This document shows positions 1 through 5,620 of a stretch of 5,996 nucleotides of DNA, one piece after another. Origin of the DNA: an uncultured beta proteobacterium. GTDB taxonomy: Bacteria; Pseudomonadota; Gammaproteobacteria; Burkholderiales; Burkholderiaceae_C. The notes under the pieces are model-generated. The model did no database searches, was not told the origin of the DNA, and worked only from the letters and a program-made list of their open reading frames with translations. The DNA is taken from the NCBI GenBank assembly GCA_903944555.1, contig CAJASG010000628.1, positions 1 through 5,996 of the forward strand. Direction: 5' to 3'. Position 1 is the first letter of the stretch. Each line of letters begins with the position of its first letter. The translations under genes were made by a program, and so were the position numbers.

Positions 1-179
1 AAAAACTGCGGCATCTGATTTCACAGATGACATCCGAGCGATCCGCCTTGCGTGCTCAAGCCTGACCGCTGATTTCCAGACAATGCGCGCTCATTGCTGG
101 TCGCAGGCGGAATTGAATTCGGCCAAATACTCGAATCCACGCCCTCAAGATCAAAACCTTGCTATCCTTGTCGGGATGC

Positions 180-208
180 GGACGCGGGTTCGGTTCCGTG
201 TTCCACCA
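180..208 (+). pseudogene. Possible relic of a tmRNA (ssrA) or tRNA 3' end
   Basis: The sequence begins GGACGCGGGTTCG, followed by GTTCC and, after a few bases, TCCACCA. This closely resembles the T-arm and CCA end of beta-proteobacterial tmRNA as I remember it. The T-loop has TTCGG instead of TTCGA. The T-stem does not pair properly in the standard register: only the two base pairs next to the loop form. The 3' part is about three bases shorter than expected. Nothing upstream looks like the body of a tmRNA or a tRNA: no proteolysis-tag reading frame and no D-arm. It is therefore at best a fragment, such as the repeat left by an element that once integrated into ssrA. Chance resemblance is a real alternative. 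Confidence 0.27.
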
Positions 209-220
209 CCACCTCTCTGA

Positions 221-254
221 AGACCGCCAACGCTAACCCGTTGGCGGTCTTTTT
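221..254 (+). terminator. Strong rho-independent terminator
   Basis: A perfect 12-bp stem (AGACCGCCAACG 221-232 with CGTTGGCGGTCT 239-250) closes a 6-nt loop and runs straight into a T tract (250-254). It would stop plus-strand transcription arriving from the left. No protein gene precedes it in the window, so it serves either a gene beyond the left edge or an RNA that ended near the tmRNA-like sequence just upstream. It also insulates the small gene at 335. Confidence 0.85.
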
Positions 255-334
255 CTTGGGCGACGCGCGGTGTTGCTGGGATGTATCGTGTAAAGTGGAG
301 ATTCCAAAAATCCACTATTTCAACGGAGTTCACC

Positions 335-478
335 ATGGCAAAAGGTCAGCAGAAAACCAACAAAGAATCCAAAAAACCTAAAAAGGACACCTCGCCGCCC
401 AAGCCCCTCACTGGCGAGCCCATGCGTGCAGCGGTGACGACAGCAGTGATTCCCCGCGGAAAAATCAAAAACAAATAA
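335..478 (+). CDS. Small lysine-rich hypothetical protein (MAKGQ type), 47 aa
   Basis: The product begins MAKGQQKTNKESKKPKK and ends in GKIKNK. It is very basic and hydrophilic, with no membrane segment or cysteine, and looks largely disordered with a proline-rich middle. I recognise the MAKGQ...NKE.KKPKK opening as that of a small uncharacterised protein common in Proteobacteria; its function is not known to me. The ATG at 335 is chosen because GGAG at 325-328 lies six bases upstream. A longer frame starting at 281 has no such site and includes sequence that looks like leader. The gene stands alone, converging on the DUF2726 gene with a 37-base gap in which I see no clear terminator. The basic composition would fit nucleic acid or ribosome binding, but that is only inference. 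Confidence 0.8.
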   Translation: MAKGQQKTNKESKKPKKDTSPPKPLTGEPMRAAVTTAVIPRGKIKNK

Positions 479-515
479 GCCTTCTCGACGCTGGCGGTGG
501 CTGATGTCCTGGGTT

Positions 516-1226
516 TTACTTGCCCAATTCAGCAGACCGACTGTCCAGCGGCGTAATGAAAGAGTTTTGTTCCCAGCCTGACGCCAATCGGCTTTCCTGG
601 AATTGGGGGGTATCGCCCATCGTTGCGTCTAAATGAGCAAATCCACTGCTTTTGCTGTGTCTTTGGCGTGTGACGGCGGCTTGGAGGTTTTCCCGTACAT
701 CCTTGAAACGTGTTTCCAAGTAGTCGCGCTCATTCGCCTTAACGGCTTGGTCGCCCAGAAAAGCGGTGCGAATTTGGGTTAGATGCGGTAGGTTTGAGGG
801 GGACACCACCCAATAGCGAATACCGCATTGGGATAACAGCGAGTGCTTGAGGGTTTGGTTGCCCATAGAGATACCTTTGGGGCCCTGGACGTCGACGCAG
901 CCAATGACCCGCCCGTCCATGTTGCACACCGTGAATGTGCAGTAAACCCCGTTGAGTAGCTGGTACCAATGCGCTGCGTCTTCGTTGGCAGATGGTGCCG
1001 TGAATCGGGTGACTGGCAGTTTCACCAGAATTTGCTGGTCAAACATGATTTTCGAAAGCCAGATCCAGACGCGCTTCTCATTGCTGTTGACCAACGGCCG
1101 AATTTTGAGAGGCCACTCCTTGGGGATGCGCTTGCGTTTGCGCCCAGCGGCTTTGTTCCACCAATAATACAAACCGGTGCCTACGCTCGCGCCCAGCCCA
1201 GCACCTACCAAGAAAGCAGTGACCAT
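516..1226 (-). CDS. Membrane-anchored DUF2726 domain protein, 236 aa
   Basis: Residues 2-23 form one glycine-rich membrane helix (GAGLGASVGTGLYYWW). A basic stretch follows (RKRKR, about 29-33), placing the rest on the cytoplasmic side. Residues about 41-160 match the DUF2726 family as I remember it: PLVNSNEKRVWIWL, VKLPVTRFT, YCTFTVCN, GCVDVQGPKG and SQCGIRYWVV. DUF2726 is thought to be related to the restriction-endonuclease-like fold. Here the positions where nucleases carry acidic residues read CTFTVC and CVDVQG, so nuclease activity is doubtful. The C-terminal 75 residues are polar and probably disordered. The ATG at 1226 is supported by GGGAGGA (plus-strand 1234-1240), about eight bases upstream. 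The gene follows the HD-GYP gene on the same strand, 146 bases away, so it probably has its own promoter. The biological role is unknown. Confidence 0.85.
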   Translation of the reverse strand: MVTAFLVGAGLGASVGTGLYYWWNKAAGRKRKRIPKEWPLKIRPLVNSNEKRVWIWLSKIMFDQQILVKLPVTRFTAPSANEDAAHWYQLLNGVYCTFTVCNMDGRVIGCVDVQGPKGISMGNQTLKHSLLSQCGIRYWVVSPSNLPHLTQIRTAFLGDQAVKANERDYLETRFKDVRENLQAAVTRQRHSKSSGFAHLDATMGDTPQFQESRLASGWEQNSFITPLDSRSAELGK

Positions 1227-1372
1227 TTGATTTTCCTCCCAGAATGCTCAACCCTCTTTGGGGCATTTTTTAAGCGTTCGCCAGTTTAGCGCGTTTTTTT
1301 ATAGGAGCTTGCTTACGCTCAAGCCGTGATCAACGATGGCAACGTAGCTTGCGGCAACCGTTTGATCGAAAC
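1227..1372. other. Spacer with inverted repeats between two minus-strand genes
   Basis: The spacer lies downstream of the HD-GYP gene and upstream of the DUF2726 gene. Next to the HD-GYP stop codon is a long imperfect inverted repeat: GATCAA 1328-1333 with TTGATC 1362-1367, extended by two pairs across a one-base bulge. Inside it is GCAA 1339-1342 / TTGC 1349-1352. A second short hairpin (GCTTG/CAAGC) falls at about 1307-1323. Neither is followed by a T tract on the minus strand, so neither is a classic terminator. Two plus-strand T runs (1266-1271 and 1294-1300) are present. The promoter of the DUF2726 gene should be in here, but I cannot place it. Confidence 0.45.
1328..1367. repeat. Imperfect inverted repeat downstream of the HD-GYP gene
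   Basis: GATCAACG (1328-1335) pairs with CCGTTTGATC (1358-1367) apart from a bulged T. An inner GCAA/TTGC stem gives a two-part hairpin of about 40 nt, starting six bases beyond the stop codon on the minus strand. It may protect the 3' end of the mRNA or aid termination, but it has no T tail. Confidence 0.4.
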
Positions 1373-2902
1373 TCAGTTTTGGTAGATTTTCTCGATTGCG
1401 GTCATGTTTGCGTTGAGTAACGCGATCAAATTCGGGTCAAATTGTTTGCCGGATTGTGCGCTGAGGTACGAGAAGGCCTCCTGAAGCGGCCAGGCTTCTT
1501 TGTAGCAACTGGTGCTTACCAGTGAATCAAATACATCGGCAACGGCAGCGATGCGGCCCTCTATGCTGATGGCTTCCCCGCTTAATCCTTGGGGGTAGCC
1601 TGTGCCATCCCAGCGTTCGTGGTGGTCCCGGGCAATGAGTGCTCCCAGGGCGTGTACGCGGACATTGGAGCGCGACAAAATAGTGTGCCCCTCTTGGGCA
1701 TGGGTTTTCATGCGGTCCCATTCCTCGGCGGACAACGGGCCGGGCTTGGTCAGTACCTGGTCTGGAATACAGGCCTTTCCGACGTCATGCAAACTGGCCG
1801 CCATGCGGATGAGTTCCACATCCTCCTCGCACGCCCCGTTGAGCGTTGCTACCAATGCGGCAATGTTCCCTACACGCTGCAAGTGCAGCGACGGTTCACT
1901 GCTGCGTTTCTCGATCGCACCGCCCAGGATGGAGATCGTTGCGCGTTGCGCGTCCGCGGTGTCCTCGCGCTGCAAGAGTCCGTCATAGGTGATAGCTACA
2001 TTGCGGCAAAAAATTTCCAGTAACTCCCGAGCATCGTCCTTGACAGATTCCGGGAAGACCATGTAGATCATGCTTTCGCTGCCCGCCTTGGTGCGGAAAT
2101 ACCCGGCGTAGTGCAAATCGCCATAGTGGCTGGTTTTTTCCAGCAGGACCCGCTGCAGTGCGTTCTGTACTTCGGTGGGCAGGTTGGCCAGGTCTTCCCC
2201 CTCCATTAGCTGTGAATAGGCGTCGGTCGCGGCCAGCACCCGGATCTGGCCTTTGGTTGCATTGGCTGTGAAGGCGGATGTGCGGCTTGCGCACAGGCCT
2301 TCACCGTTGAGGTTGAGCAGCATGTTGACTTGTTCAAGCACTGCGGAGGCAAAGCTGCGCAGGCTTCGGGAGTCGTAGATCTGGCTGATGGCCTCAATGG
2401 AGCGCTGCAGGCCGACCCGGGCGTGCTCAATGCGCATCAGGTCCCGGTAGGCGCGCAAACCGGCATAAAACACGGTAATGAGGCGGCGCCGGGTCAGGTC
2501 GGTCTTTTCCTTGTAGTCATTGATGTCGTAGTCTTTGATGACCTGTTCTTCGGGCGCCTGGCCGGGCTGCCCCGTGCGAAGAATGATGCGCACATTCAAA
2601 TTCTTGATGTCTTCACGGATGCAGCGCGCCAAATCCAGCCCGGCATGCTCCGTCTCCATCACCACGTCCAACAAAATCAGCGCAATGTCGTTGGGTGCTG
2701 ACAGCACGACCCGGGCTTCTGCGGCACTGTAACAATGGGTGAACTGAAGCGGGCGGCCATCCATTTCAAACCCGGCCATCACCAGTTTGGTGACCTCATG
2801 CACTGCAGGTTCATCATCTACGACCAGCACTTGCCAGGGAAGGCCGCCCTTTTGAAGGACCGGTGTCGGGAGCTCGTCGTTAAAAACCAGATCATCTGAC
2901 AT
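1373..2902 (-). CDS. Response regulator with REC, DUF3369 and HD-GYP domains, 509 aa
   Basis: The N-terminal receiver domain (about 23-140) has the acidic pair D29-D30, phospho-acceptor D79 in LLDVVM, T110, and the lysine region NDYKEK. Residues about 150-310 match DUF3369, a sensor-like domain found between receiver and output domains (RIEHARVGLQRSIEA, YDSRSLRSFASAVLEQ). The C-terminal HD-GYP domain (about 320-495) keeps the expected metal and substrate residues: E336, H340, H372-D373 (SLHDVGK), H401, H427-H428, HHERWDGTGYP, and D456 in DVFDSL. It should therefore be an active cytoplasmic cyclic-di-GMP phosphodiesterase (via pGpG to GMP) switched by an unknown histidine kinase. No kinase gene is adjacent. 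The ATG at 2902 is preferred because MSDDLVF resembles the usual start of these proteins. A GTG at 2938 would add 12 residues. The ribosome binding site is weak for both. Confidence 0.93.
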   Translation of the reverse strand: MSDDLVFNDELPTPVLQKGGLPWQVLVVDDEPAVHEVTKLVMAGFEMDGRPLQFTHCYSAAEARVVLSAPNDIALILLDVVMETEHAGLDLARCIREDIKNLNVRIILRTGQPGQAPEEQVIKDYDINDYKEKTDLTRRRLITVFYAGLRAYRDLMRIEHARVGLQRSIEAISQIYDSRSLRSFASAVLEQVNMLLNLNGEGLCASRTSAFTANATKGQIRVLAATDAYSQLMEGEDLANLPTEVQNALQRVLLEKTSHYGDLHYAGYFRTKAGSESMIYMVFPESVKDDARELLEIFCRNVAITYDGLLQREDTADAQRATISILGGAIEKRSSEPSLHLQRVGNIAALVATLNGACEEDVELIRMAASLHDVGKACIPDQVLTKPGPLSAEEWDRMKTHAQEGHTILSRSNVRVHALGALIARDHHERWDGTGYPQGLSGEAISIEGRIAAVADVFDSLVSTSCYKEAWPLQEAFSYLSAQSGKQFDPNLIALLNANMTAIEKIYQN

Positions 2903-2974
2903 TGCTGAGTCTCGTAGAGGTGGATGCGCAGTGCGCACAGTCTATAACGGATTGGGGCTGCGATACTAGGGGCT
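2903..2974. promoter_or_regulatory. Divergent promoter region with a TGCGCA inverted repeat
   Basis: These 72 bases separate the start codons of the HD-GYP regulator (minus) and the pseudouridine synthase (plus), so both promoters should lie here. TATAAC at 2943-2948 could be a plus-strand -10 box. The same bases read TTATAGA on the minus strand, a possible -10 in the other direction. No good -35 box is evident on either strand. Just beside it lies TGCGCA-G-TGCGCA (2925-2937), two copies of a self-complementary hexamer, which could be an operator. Confidence 0.4.
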
Positions 2975-3721
2975 ATGCAGCTTCAAGATATTCTCTATTC
3001 CCAAGGTTTTGGCACCCGGCGTGTCTGTGCCGGGCTCATTCAGCAGGGCCTGGTCCAGGTTTATATGCCAAATGAGCCTTTAGCCCCCGTAGTATGTGCG
3101 CAGGCAGCTATGGAATTCATAGCGGAAGGGTTGCGATTCAAAGTGCAAGGCGTGGATTGGCCGTACCATGAAAAGGCCTATATCGTGTTGAACAAACCCA
3201 CCGCCGCCGAGTGCTCGCAAAAGCCATCCACATACCCTAGCATTTATACCTTTTTGCCGTCGCCGTTGCGGCTGCGTCCGCAAAAAGGGGCGGTGCAAGG
3301 GGTGCAGGCCGTGGGCCGTCTGGACCAGGACACCACCGGCATGTTGTTGCTCACGGACGATGGCAAGTTCATCCACCGCATGAGTTCACCGCGCCACCAC
3401 GTGCCCAAGGTCTATGAGGTGACGGTCAAGCATCCGTTGGATGCCACCCAGGTTCAAAAGCTGCTGGACGGGGTGGTGCTGGACGATGACCCCAAGCCGG
3501 TGCGGGCGGCGGCCTGCGAGGCGGTGAGCGAGTACCACCTGCGGTTGACGCTGACCGAAGGCAAATACCACCAGGTCAAGCGCATGGTGGCGGCCGTCAG
3601 CAACCGGGTGGAGGCACTGCACCGCTCGCAAATCGGCGGTCTGCGTCTGCCTGATGACCTGGCTCCGGGCCAATGGCGCTGGCTCGGGCAGGCGGATTTG
3701 GCTCTGATTTCCGGCGCCTAA
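2975..3721 (+). CDS. rsuA: RsuA-type pseudouridine synthase, 248 aa
   Basis: This is a cytoplasmic enzyme that isomerises uridine to pseudouridine in ribosomal RNA; in the RsuA family the target is U516 of 16S rRNA. Residues 1-60 form the S4-like RNA-binding domain (LQDILYSQGFGTRRVCAGLI). The catalytic domain begins near 66 with YIVLNKP. The signature GRLDQDTTGMLLLTDDG (114-130) carries the catalytic aspartate D117. The later motif GKYHQVKRM (196-204) and HRSQIGGLRL (216-225) are also typical. Length is near the usual 230-250 residues, so the gene is complete. The start at 2975 has only a close, weak AGGGG ahead of it, but no other start would preserve the S4 domain. The family assignment is firm. 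The exact target could differ (RluE or RluF relatives), so the symbol is tentative. Confidence 0.9.
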   Translation: MQLQDILYSQGFGTRRVCAGLIQQGLVQVYMPNEPLAPVVCAQAAMEFIAEGLRFKVQGVDWPYHEKAYIVLNKPTAAECSQKPSTYPSIYTFLPSPLRLRPQKGAVQGVQAVGRLDQDTTGMLLLTDDGKFIHRMSSPRHHVPKVYEVTVKHPLDATQVQKLLDGVVLDDDPKPVRAAACEAVSEYHLRLTLTEGKYHQVKRMVAAVSNRVEALHRSQIGGLRLPDDLAPGQWRWLGQADLALISGA

Positions 3722-3817
3722 AGCCCGTCGATCCGGATTTCCGACGCGTTAAGACGATTTCTAGGGAAAAATTCGGGCCGGACGCTACACTGGCGGCCCC
3801 TTCCAAAGCGAGCCTCT
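3722..3817. promoter_or_regulatory. Spacer that may hold the promoter of the three-gene run
   Basis: This 96-base gap lies between the pseudouridine synthase and the beta-propeller gene. TACACT at 3785-3790 could be a -10 box, but no convincing -35 box sits 17 bases upstream. A weak hairpin (CGTCG 3726-3730 with CGACG 3742-3746) has no T tract, so I see no intrinsic terminator for the upstream gene and read-through is possible. Confidence 0.3.
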
Positions 3818-4801
3818 GTGACCATTTTCCATCGATTTTTGGCCGTTTGCCTGACCCTGGTTGGCTTCGGCATGGCAGGCGGTGCAGCAGCCCAAGCCCA
3901 CCCCATTTTTGTTCTGAATTCGCTGGAAGCCAGCATCAGTGTGATTGACCCGCTGACCTGGAAGGAAACCCGGCGAATTCCCACGGGCAAAGAGCCGCAC
4001 CACCTGTACCTCACCCCAGATGAGAAGTCGCTCATCATCGCCAACGCCCTGGGGGACTCCCTGTTGTTCATCGATCCCAAAACGGGGGCGGTGCAACGCA
4101 CTGTGCGCGGTATTTTGGACCCCTACCACTTGCGATTTTCACCCGACATGAAATGGTTTGTCATCGCGGGAAATCGGCTCAACCATGTGGATATCTACCG
4201 CTGGGATGGCACTGACCTGACCTTGGCCAAACGCATTCCGACCGGGAAAACGCCCAGCCATGTCTGGATCGACAGCAAGAGCACCGTGGTCTATGCCAGC
4301 ATGCAGGAAAGCGATGAGCTGGTGGCCATCGACTTGCCCACCCAAACCCTGCGCTGGCGCAGCAAGACCGGCTCTTTGCCGGCCGATGTGTTTGGCACGC
4401 CGGATGACAAGTTCCTGCTGGTGGGGCTGACCGGTGGCGAGGGCGTCGAGGTCTATGACGTCACTGGCCCAGCCCCCCGATTGACCAAAACCATCCCCAC
4501 CGGCAAGGGCGCCCACTCATTCCGGAGCGCGGGTGACAAGCGGCACGTGTTTGTGAGCAACCGGGTTGCCAACACCATCAGCAAAATCGATTACCAAACG
4601 ATGGCCGTGGTGGATAGCTTTGTGGCACCTAGCGGCCCGGACGATATGGACCTGTCGCCCGATGGCCGCTTCATCTATGTTGCCTCGCGTTGGGCCAAAA
4701 AACTGACCGTGATTGACACCACCACCCGGCAGATCGTGCACCAAGTGAAGGTTGGGAAATCCCCCCACGGGGTCTGGACACTGGACCATGCCCCGCGCTA
4801 G
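3818..4801 (+). CDS. Exported seven-bladed beta-propeller (YVTN/YncE-like), 327 aa
   Basis: Residues 1-26 are a Sec signal peptide (basic start, hydrophobic core CLTLVGFGMAGG, probable cleavage after AAA at 25), so the mature protein is periplasmic or outside the cell. The rest is built of seven repeats of 42-44 residues, marked by PHHLYLTPDEK, PYHLRFSPDMK, PSHVWIDSKS, PADVFGTPDDK, AHSFRSAGDK, PDDMDLSPDG and PHGVWTLDHA at about 60, 102, 146, 188, 232, 274 and 316. IPTGK precedes three of them. This is the pattern of YVTN/YncE-type seven-bladed propellers. No catalytic residues are evident; such proteins usually bind partners or nucleic acid, and the ligand here is unknown. The start is the GTG at 3818, because the next in-frame ATG (residue 19) would destroy the signal peptide. 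The ribosome binding site is poor. The gene ends 10 bases before the deacetylase start. Confidence 0.88.
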   Translation: MTIFHRFLAVCLTLVGFGMAGGAAAQAHPIFVLNSLEASISVIDPLTWKETRRIPTGKEPHHLYLTPDEKSLIIANALGDSLLFIDPKTGAVQRTVRGILDPYHLRFSPDMKWFVIAGNRLNHVDIYRWDGTDLTLAKRIPTGKTPSHVWIDSKSTVVYASMQESDELVAIDLPTQTLRWRSKTGSLPADVFGTPDDKFLLVGLTGGEGVEVYDVTGPAPRLTKTIPTGKGAHSFRSAGDKRHVFVSNRVANTISKIDYQTMAVVDSFVAPSGPDDMDLSPDGRFIYVASRWAKKLTVIDTTTRQIVHQVKVGKSPHGVWTLDHAPR

Positions 4802-4811
4802 CCGAAGTGGC

Positions 4812-5612
4812 ATGGCCCGTGGGCGGGCCTTTTTTGCTATGCTTTTAGTAGCTGGTTGCGCACATTCCACGGGGGTTTCAGCCCTAAATGCCTGTGAAAA
4901 GCCGGTCTACTTGACGCTGGACACCGGCCACATGGAGGTGGCCCCCTTGATGGCGGACGTGCTGCGACGCAACCAGGTGCGCGCCACCTTTTTTGCTGCC
5001 AACGAGCGCACCCAAACCGGTGATGGCAGCCTGGGTAACCAGTGGGGCTCGTGGTGGAAGGCTCTTGCAGCCCAAGGGCATGAGTTCGCGTCCCACACCT
5101 ATGACCATGTCTACTGGCGCGGTGACGTGCAGGGTGTGCAACCCCGTTTTCGCATGAAGCCCACCGCGGGCGCATTCGAGGGCCGTGAATTCACGTGGGA
5201 TGCGGCCAAGTACTGTGGCCAGATCAGCTATGCGGCGGAGCGCCTGCAGGACTTCACCGGCAAGAAGCCATTGCCCTTGTTCCGTGCCCCTGGCGGTAAG
5301 ACCTCACCGCGTCTGTTGGAGGCTGCCCGGGCCTGTGGCTACGCGCATGTGGGCTGGGCGGCGGCGGGGTTTCTGGGGGACGAGTTGCCCAGTGAGACCT
5401 TCAGCAATGAAGTCCTGCTCAAAAAGGCCTTGCGTGACATCCGCAGCGGCGATATTTTGATGGCCCATTTGGGTATCTGGTCGCGCAAAGACCCTTGGGC
5501 ACCGGCCAATCTGGAGCCCCTGATCGTGGGGCTGAAAGCCCGTGGTTTTTGCTTCGAGACCCTGCGTACCCACCCAGCGTATAAAGACTGGATCGCCAGC
5601 CACGGAGGTTGA
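4812..5612 (+). CDS. NodB-type polysaccharide deacetylase, probable lipoprotein, 266 aa
   Basis: This is an exported enzyme of carbohydrate esterase family 4, expected to remove N-acetyl groups from a polysaccharide or peptidoglycan. Counted from the ATG at 4812, the N-terminus is MARGR, a hydrophobic core, then VAGC at 13-16. This is a good lipobox, so the mature protein is probably lipidated at C16; ordinary cleavage near residue 27 is the alternative. Family motifs follow in order: TLDTG (35-39, in place of TFDDG), HTYDH (95-99, metal histidines), FRAPGG (157-162) and MAHLG (217-221). The second aspartate of motif 1, normally a metal ligand, is threonine. Starts at 4752 (TTG), 4788 (ATG) and 4839 (ATG) are possible. 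I prefer 4812 for its signal peptide and for avoiding overlap, although its ribosome binding site is weak. The first codons lie within a terminator hairpin. Confidence 0.88.
   Translation: MARGRAFFAMLLVAGCAHSTGVSALNACEKPVYLTLDTGHMEVAPLMADVLRRNQVRATFFAANERTQTGDGSLGNQWGSWWKALAAQGHEFASHTYDHVYWRGDVQGVQPRFRMKPTAGAFEGREFTWDAAKYCGQISYAAERLQDFTGKKPLPLFRAPGGKTSPRLLEAARACGYAHVGWAAAGFLGDELPSETFSNEVLLKKALRDIRSGDILMAHLGIWSRKDPWAPANLEPLIVGLKARGFCFETLRTHPAYKDWIASHGG
4814..4835 (+). terminator. Rho-independent terminator overlapping the deacetylase start
   Basis: A perfect 6-bp GC stem, GGCCCG (4814-4819) with CGGGCC (4824-4829), closes a TGGG loop and is followed at once by six T's (4830-4835). It lies 12 bases past the beta-propeller stop codon and so looks like that gene's terminator. 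It also encodes residues 1-8 of the deacetylase if that starts at 4812. It could reduce expression of the two downstream genes. Confidence 0.75.
4831..4890 (+). repeat. Dispersed-repeat-like sequence inside the deacetylase signal region
   Basis: The stretch contains TTTTTGCTAT, then TTTTAGTAGCTGGTTGCGCA and a CACGGGGGTTTCAGCCC tail. GCTAT (4836-4840) and GTAGC (4848-4852) can pair as a small hairpin. From memory this resembles a short repeat (TAGCTGCTTGCGCA core) found many times between genes in Comamonadaceae. Here it is read in frame and encodes roughly FAMLLVAGCAHSTGVSALN, which is the membrane core and lipobox. The match is recalled, not computed. Confidence 0.4.
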
Positions 5613-5620
5613 CCCCCGCA

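Larger units (their letters stand above)
1..334. other. Intergenic stretch without a convincing protein gene
   Basis: I see no credible coding region here; the open frames have no ribosome binding site and no recognisable protein. The stretch holds a weak 6-bp hairpin (CATCTG 12-17 with CAGATG 24-29), a tRNA/tmRNA 3'-end-like sequence (about 180-208) and a strong terminator (221-254), the last two listed separately. Just ahead of the small gene that begins at 335 there is a second hairpin, AGTGGA 294-299 with TCCACT 311-316 (11-nt loop), which would lie in or near its 5' leader. A TAAAGT at 291-296 could be a -10 element, but no matching -35 box is visible. Confidence 0.5.

Noticed and set aside
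106..211. Possible complete tRNA ending at 211, with GGCGGAA pairing to TTCCACC (six of seven)
   Set aside because: There is no D-arm, no anticodon arm and no proper T-stem between the ends, and the length is wrong for anything but a long-arm tRNA. The end pairing is probably chance.
94..381. 95-codon open frame on the plus strand
   Set aside because: It has no ribosome binding site, runs through the terminator at 221-254 and overlaps the better supported small gene in another frame.
1245..1271. CCC...GGG followed by a T run, resembling a plus-strand terminator
   Set aside because: The stem is short and interrupted, and no plus-strand gene precedes it.
2903..2938. GTG start at 2938 for the HD-GYP regulator
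   Set aside because: The 12 extra residues do not resemble the family, and the bases look like promoter sequence with a TGCGCA repeat. The MSDDLVF start at 2902 fits better.
3706..3747. Near-direct repeat GATTTCCGGCGC / GATTTCCGACGC, 30 bases apart
   Set aside because: Only a 12-mer with one mismatch, partly inside the pseudouridine synthase end. It may be chance and no function is apparent.
3718..4129. Minus-strand open frames opposite the propeller gene
   Set aside because: They are shadows of the plus-strand gene, which has a signal peptide and seven regular repeats. None has a recognisable product.
4752..4811. Upstream start codons (TTG 4752, ATG 4788) for the deacetylase
   Set aside because: They overlap the propeller gene, give a long non-hydrophobic extension before the signal core and have no better ribosome binding site than 4812. 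ATG 4788 cannot be fully excluded.
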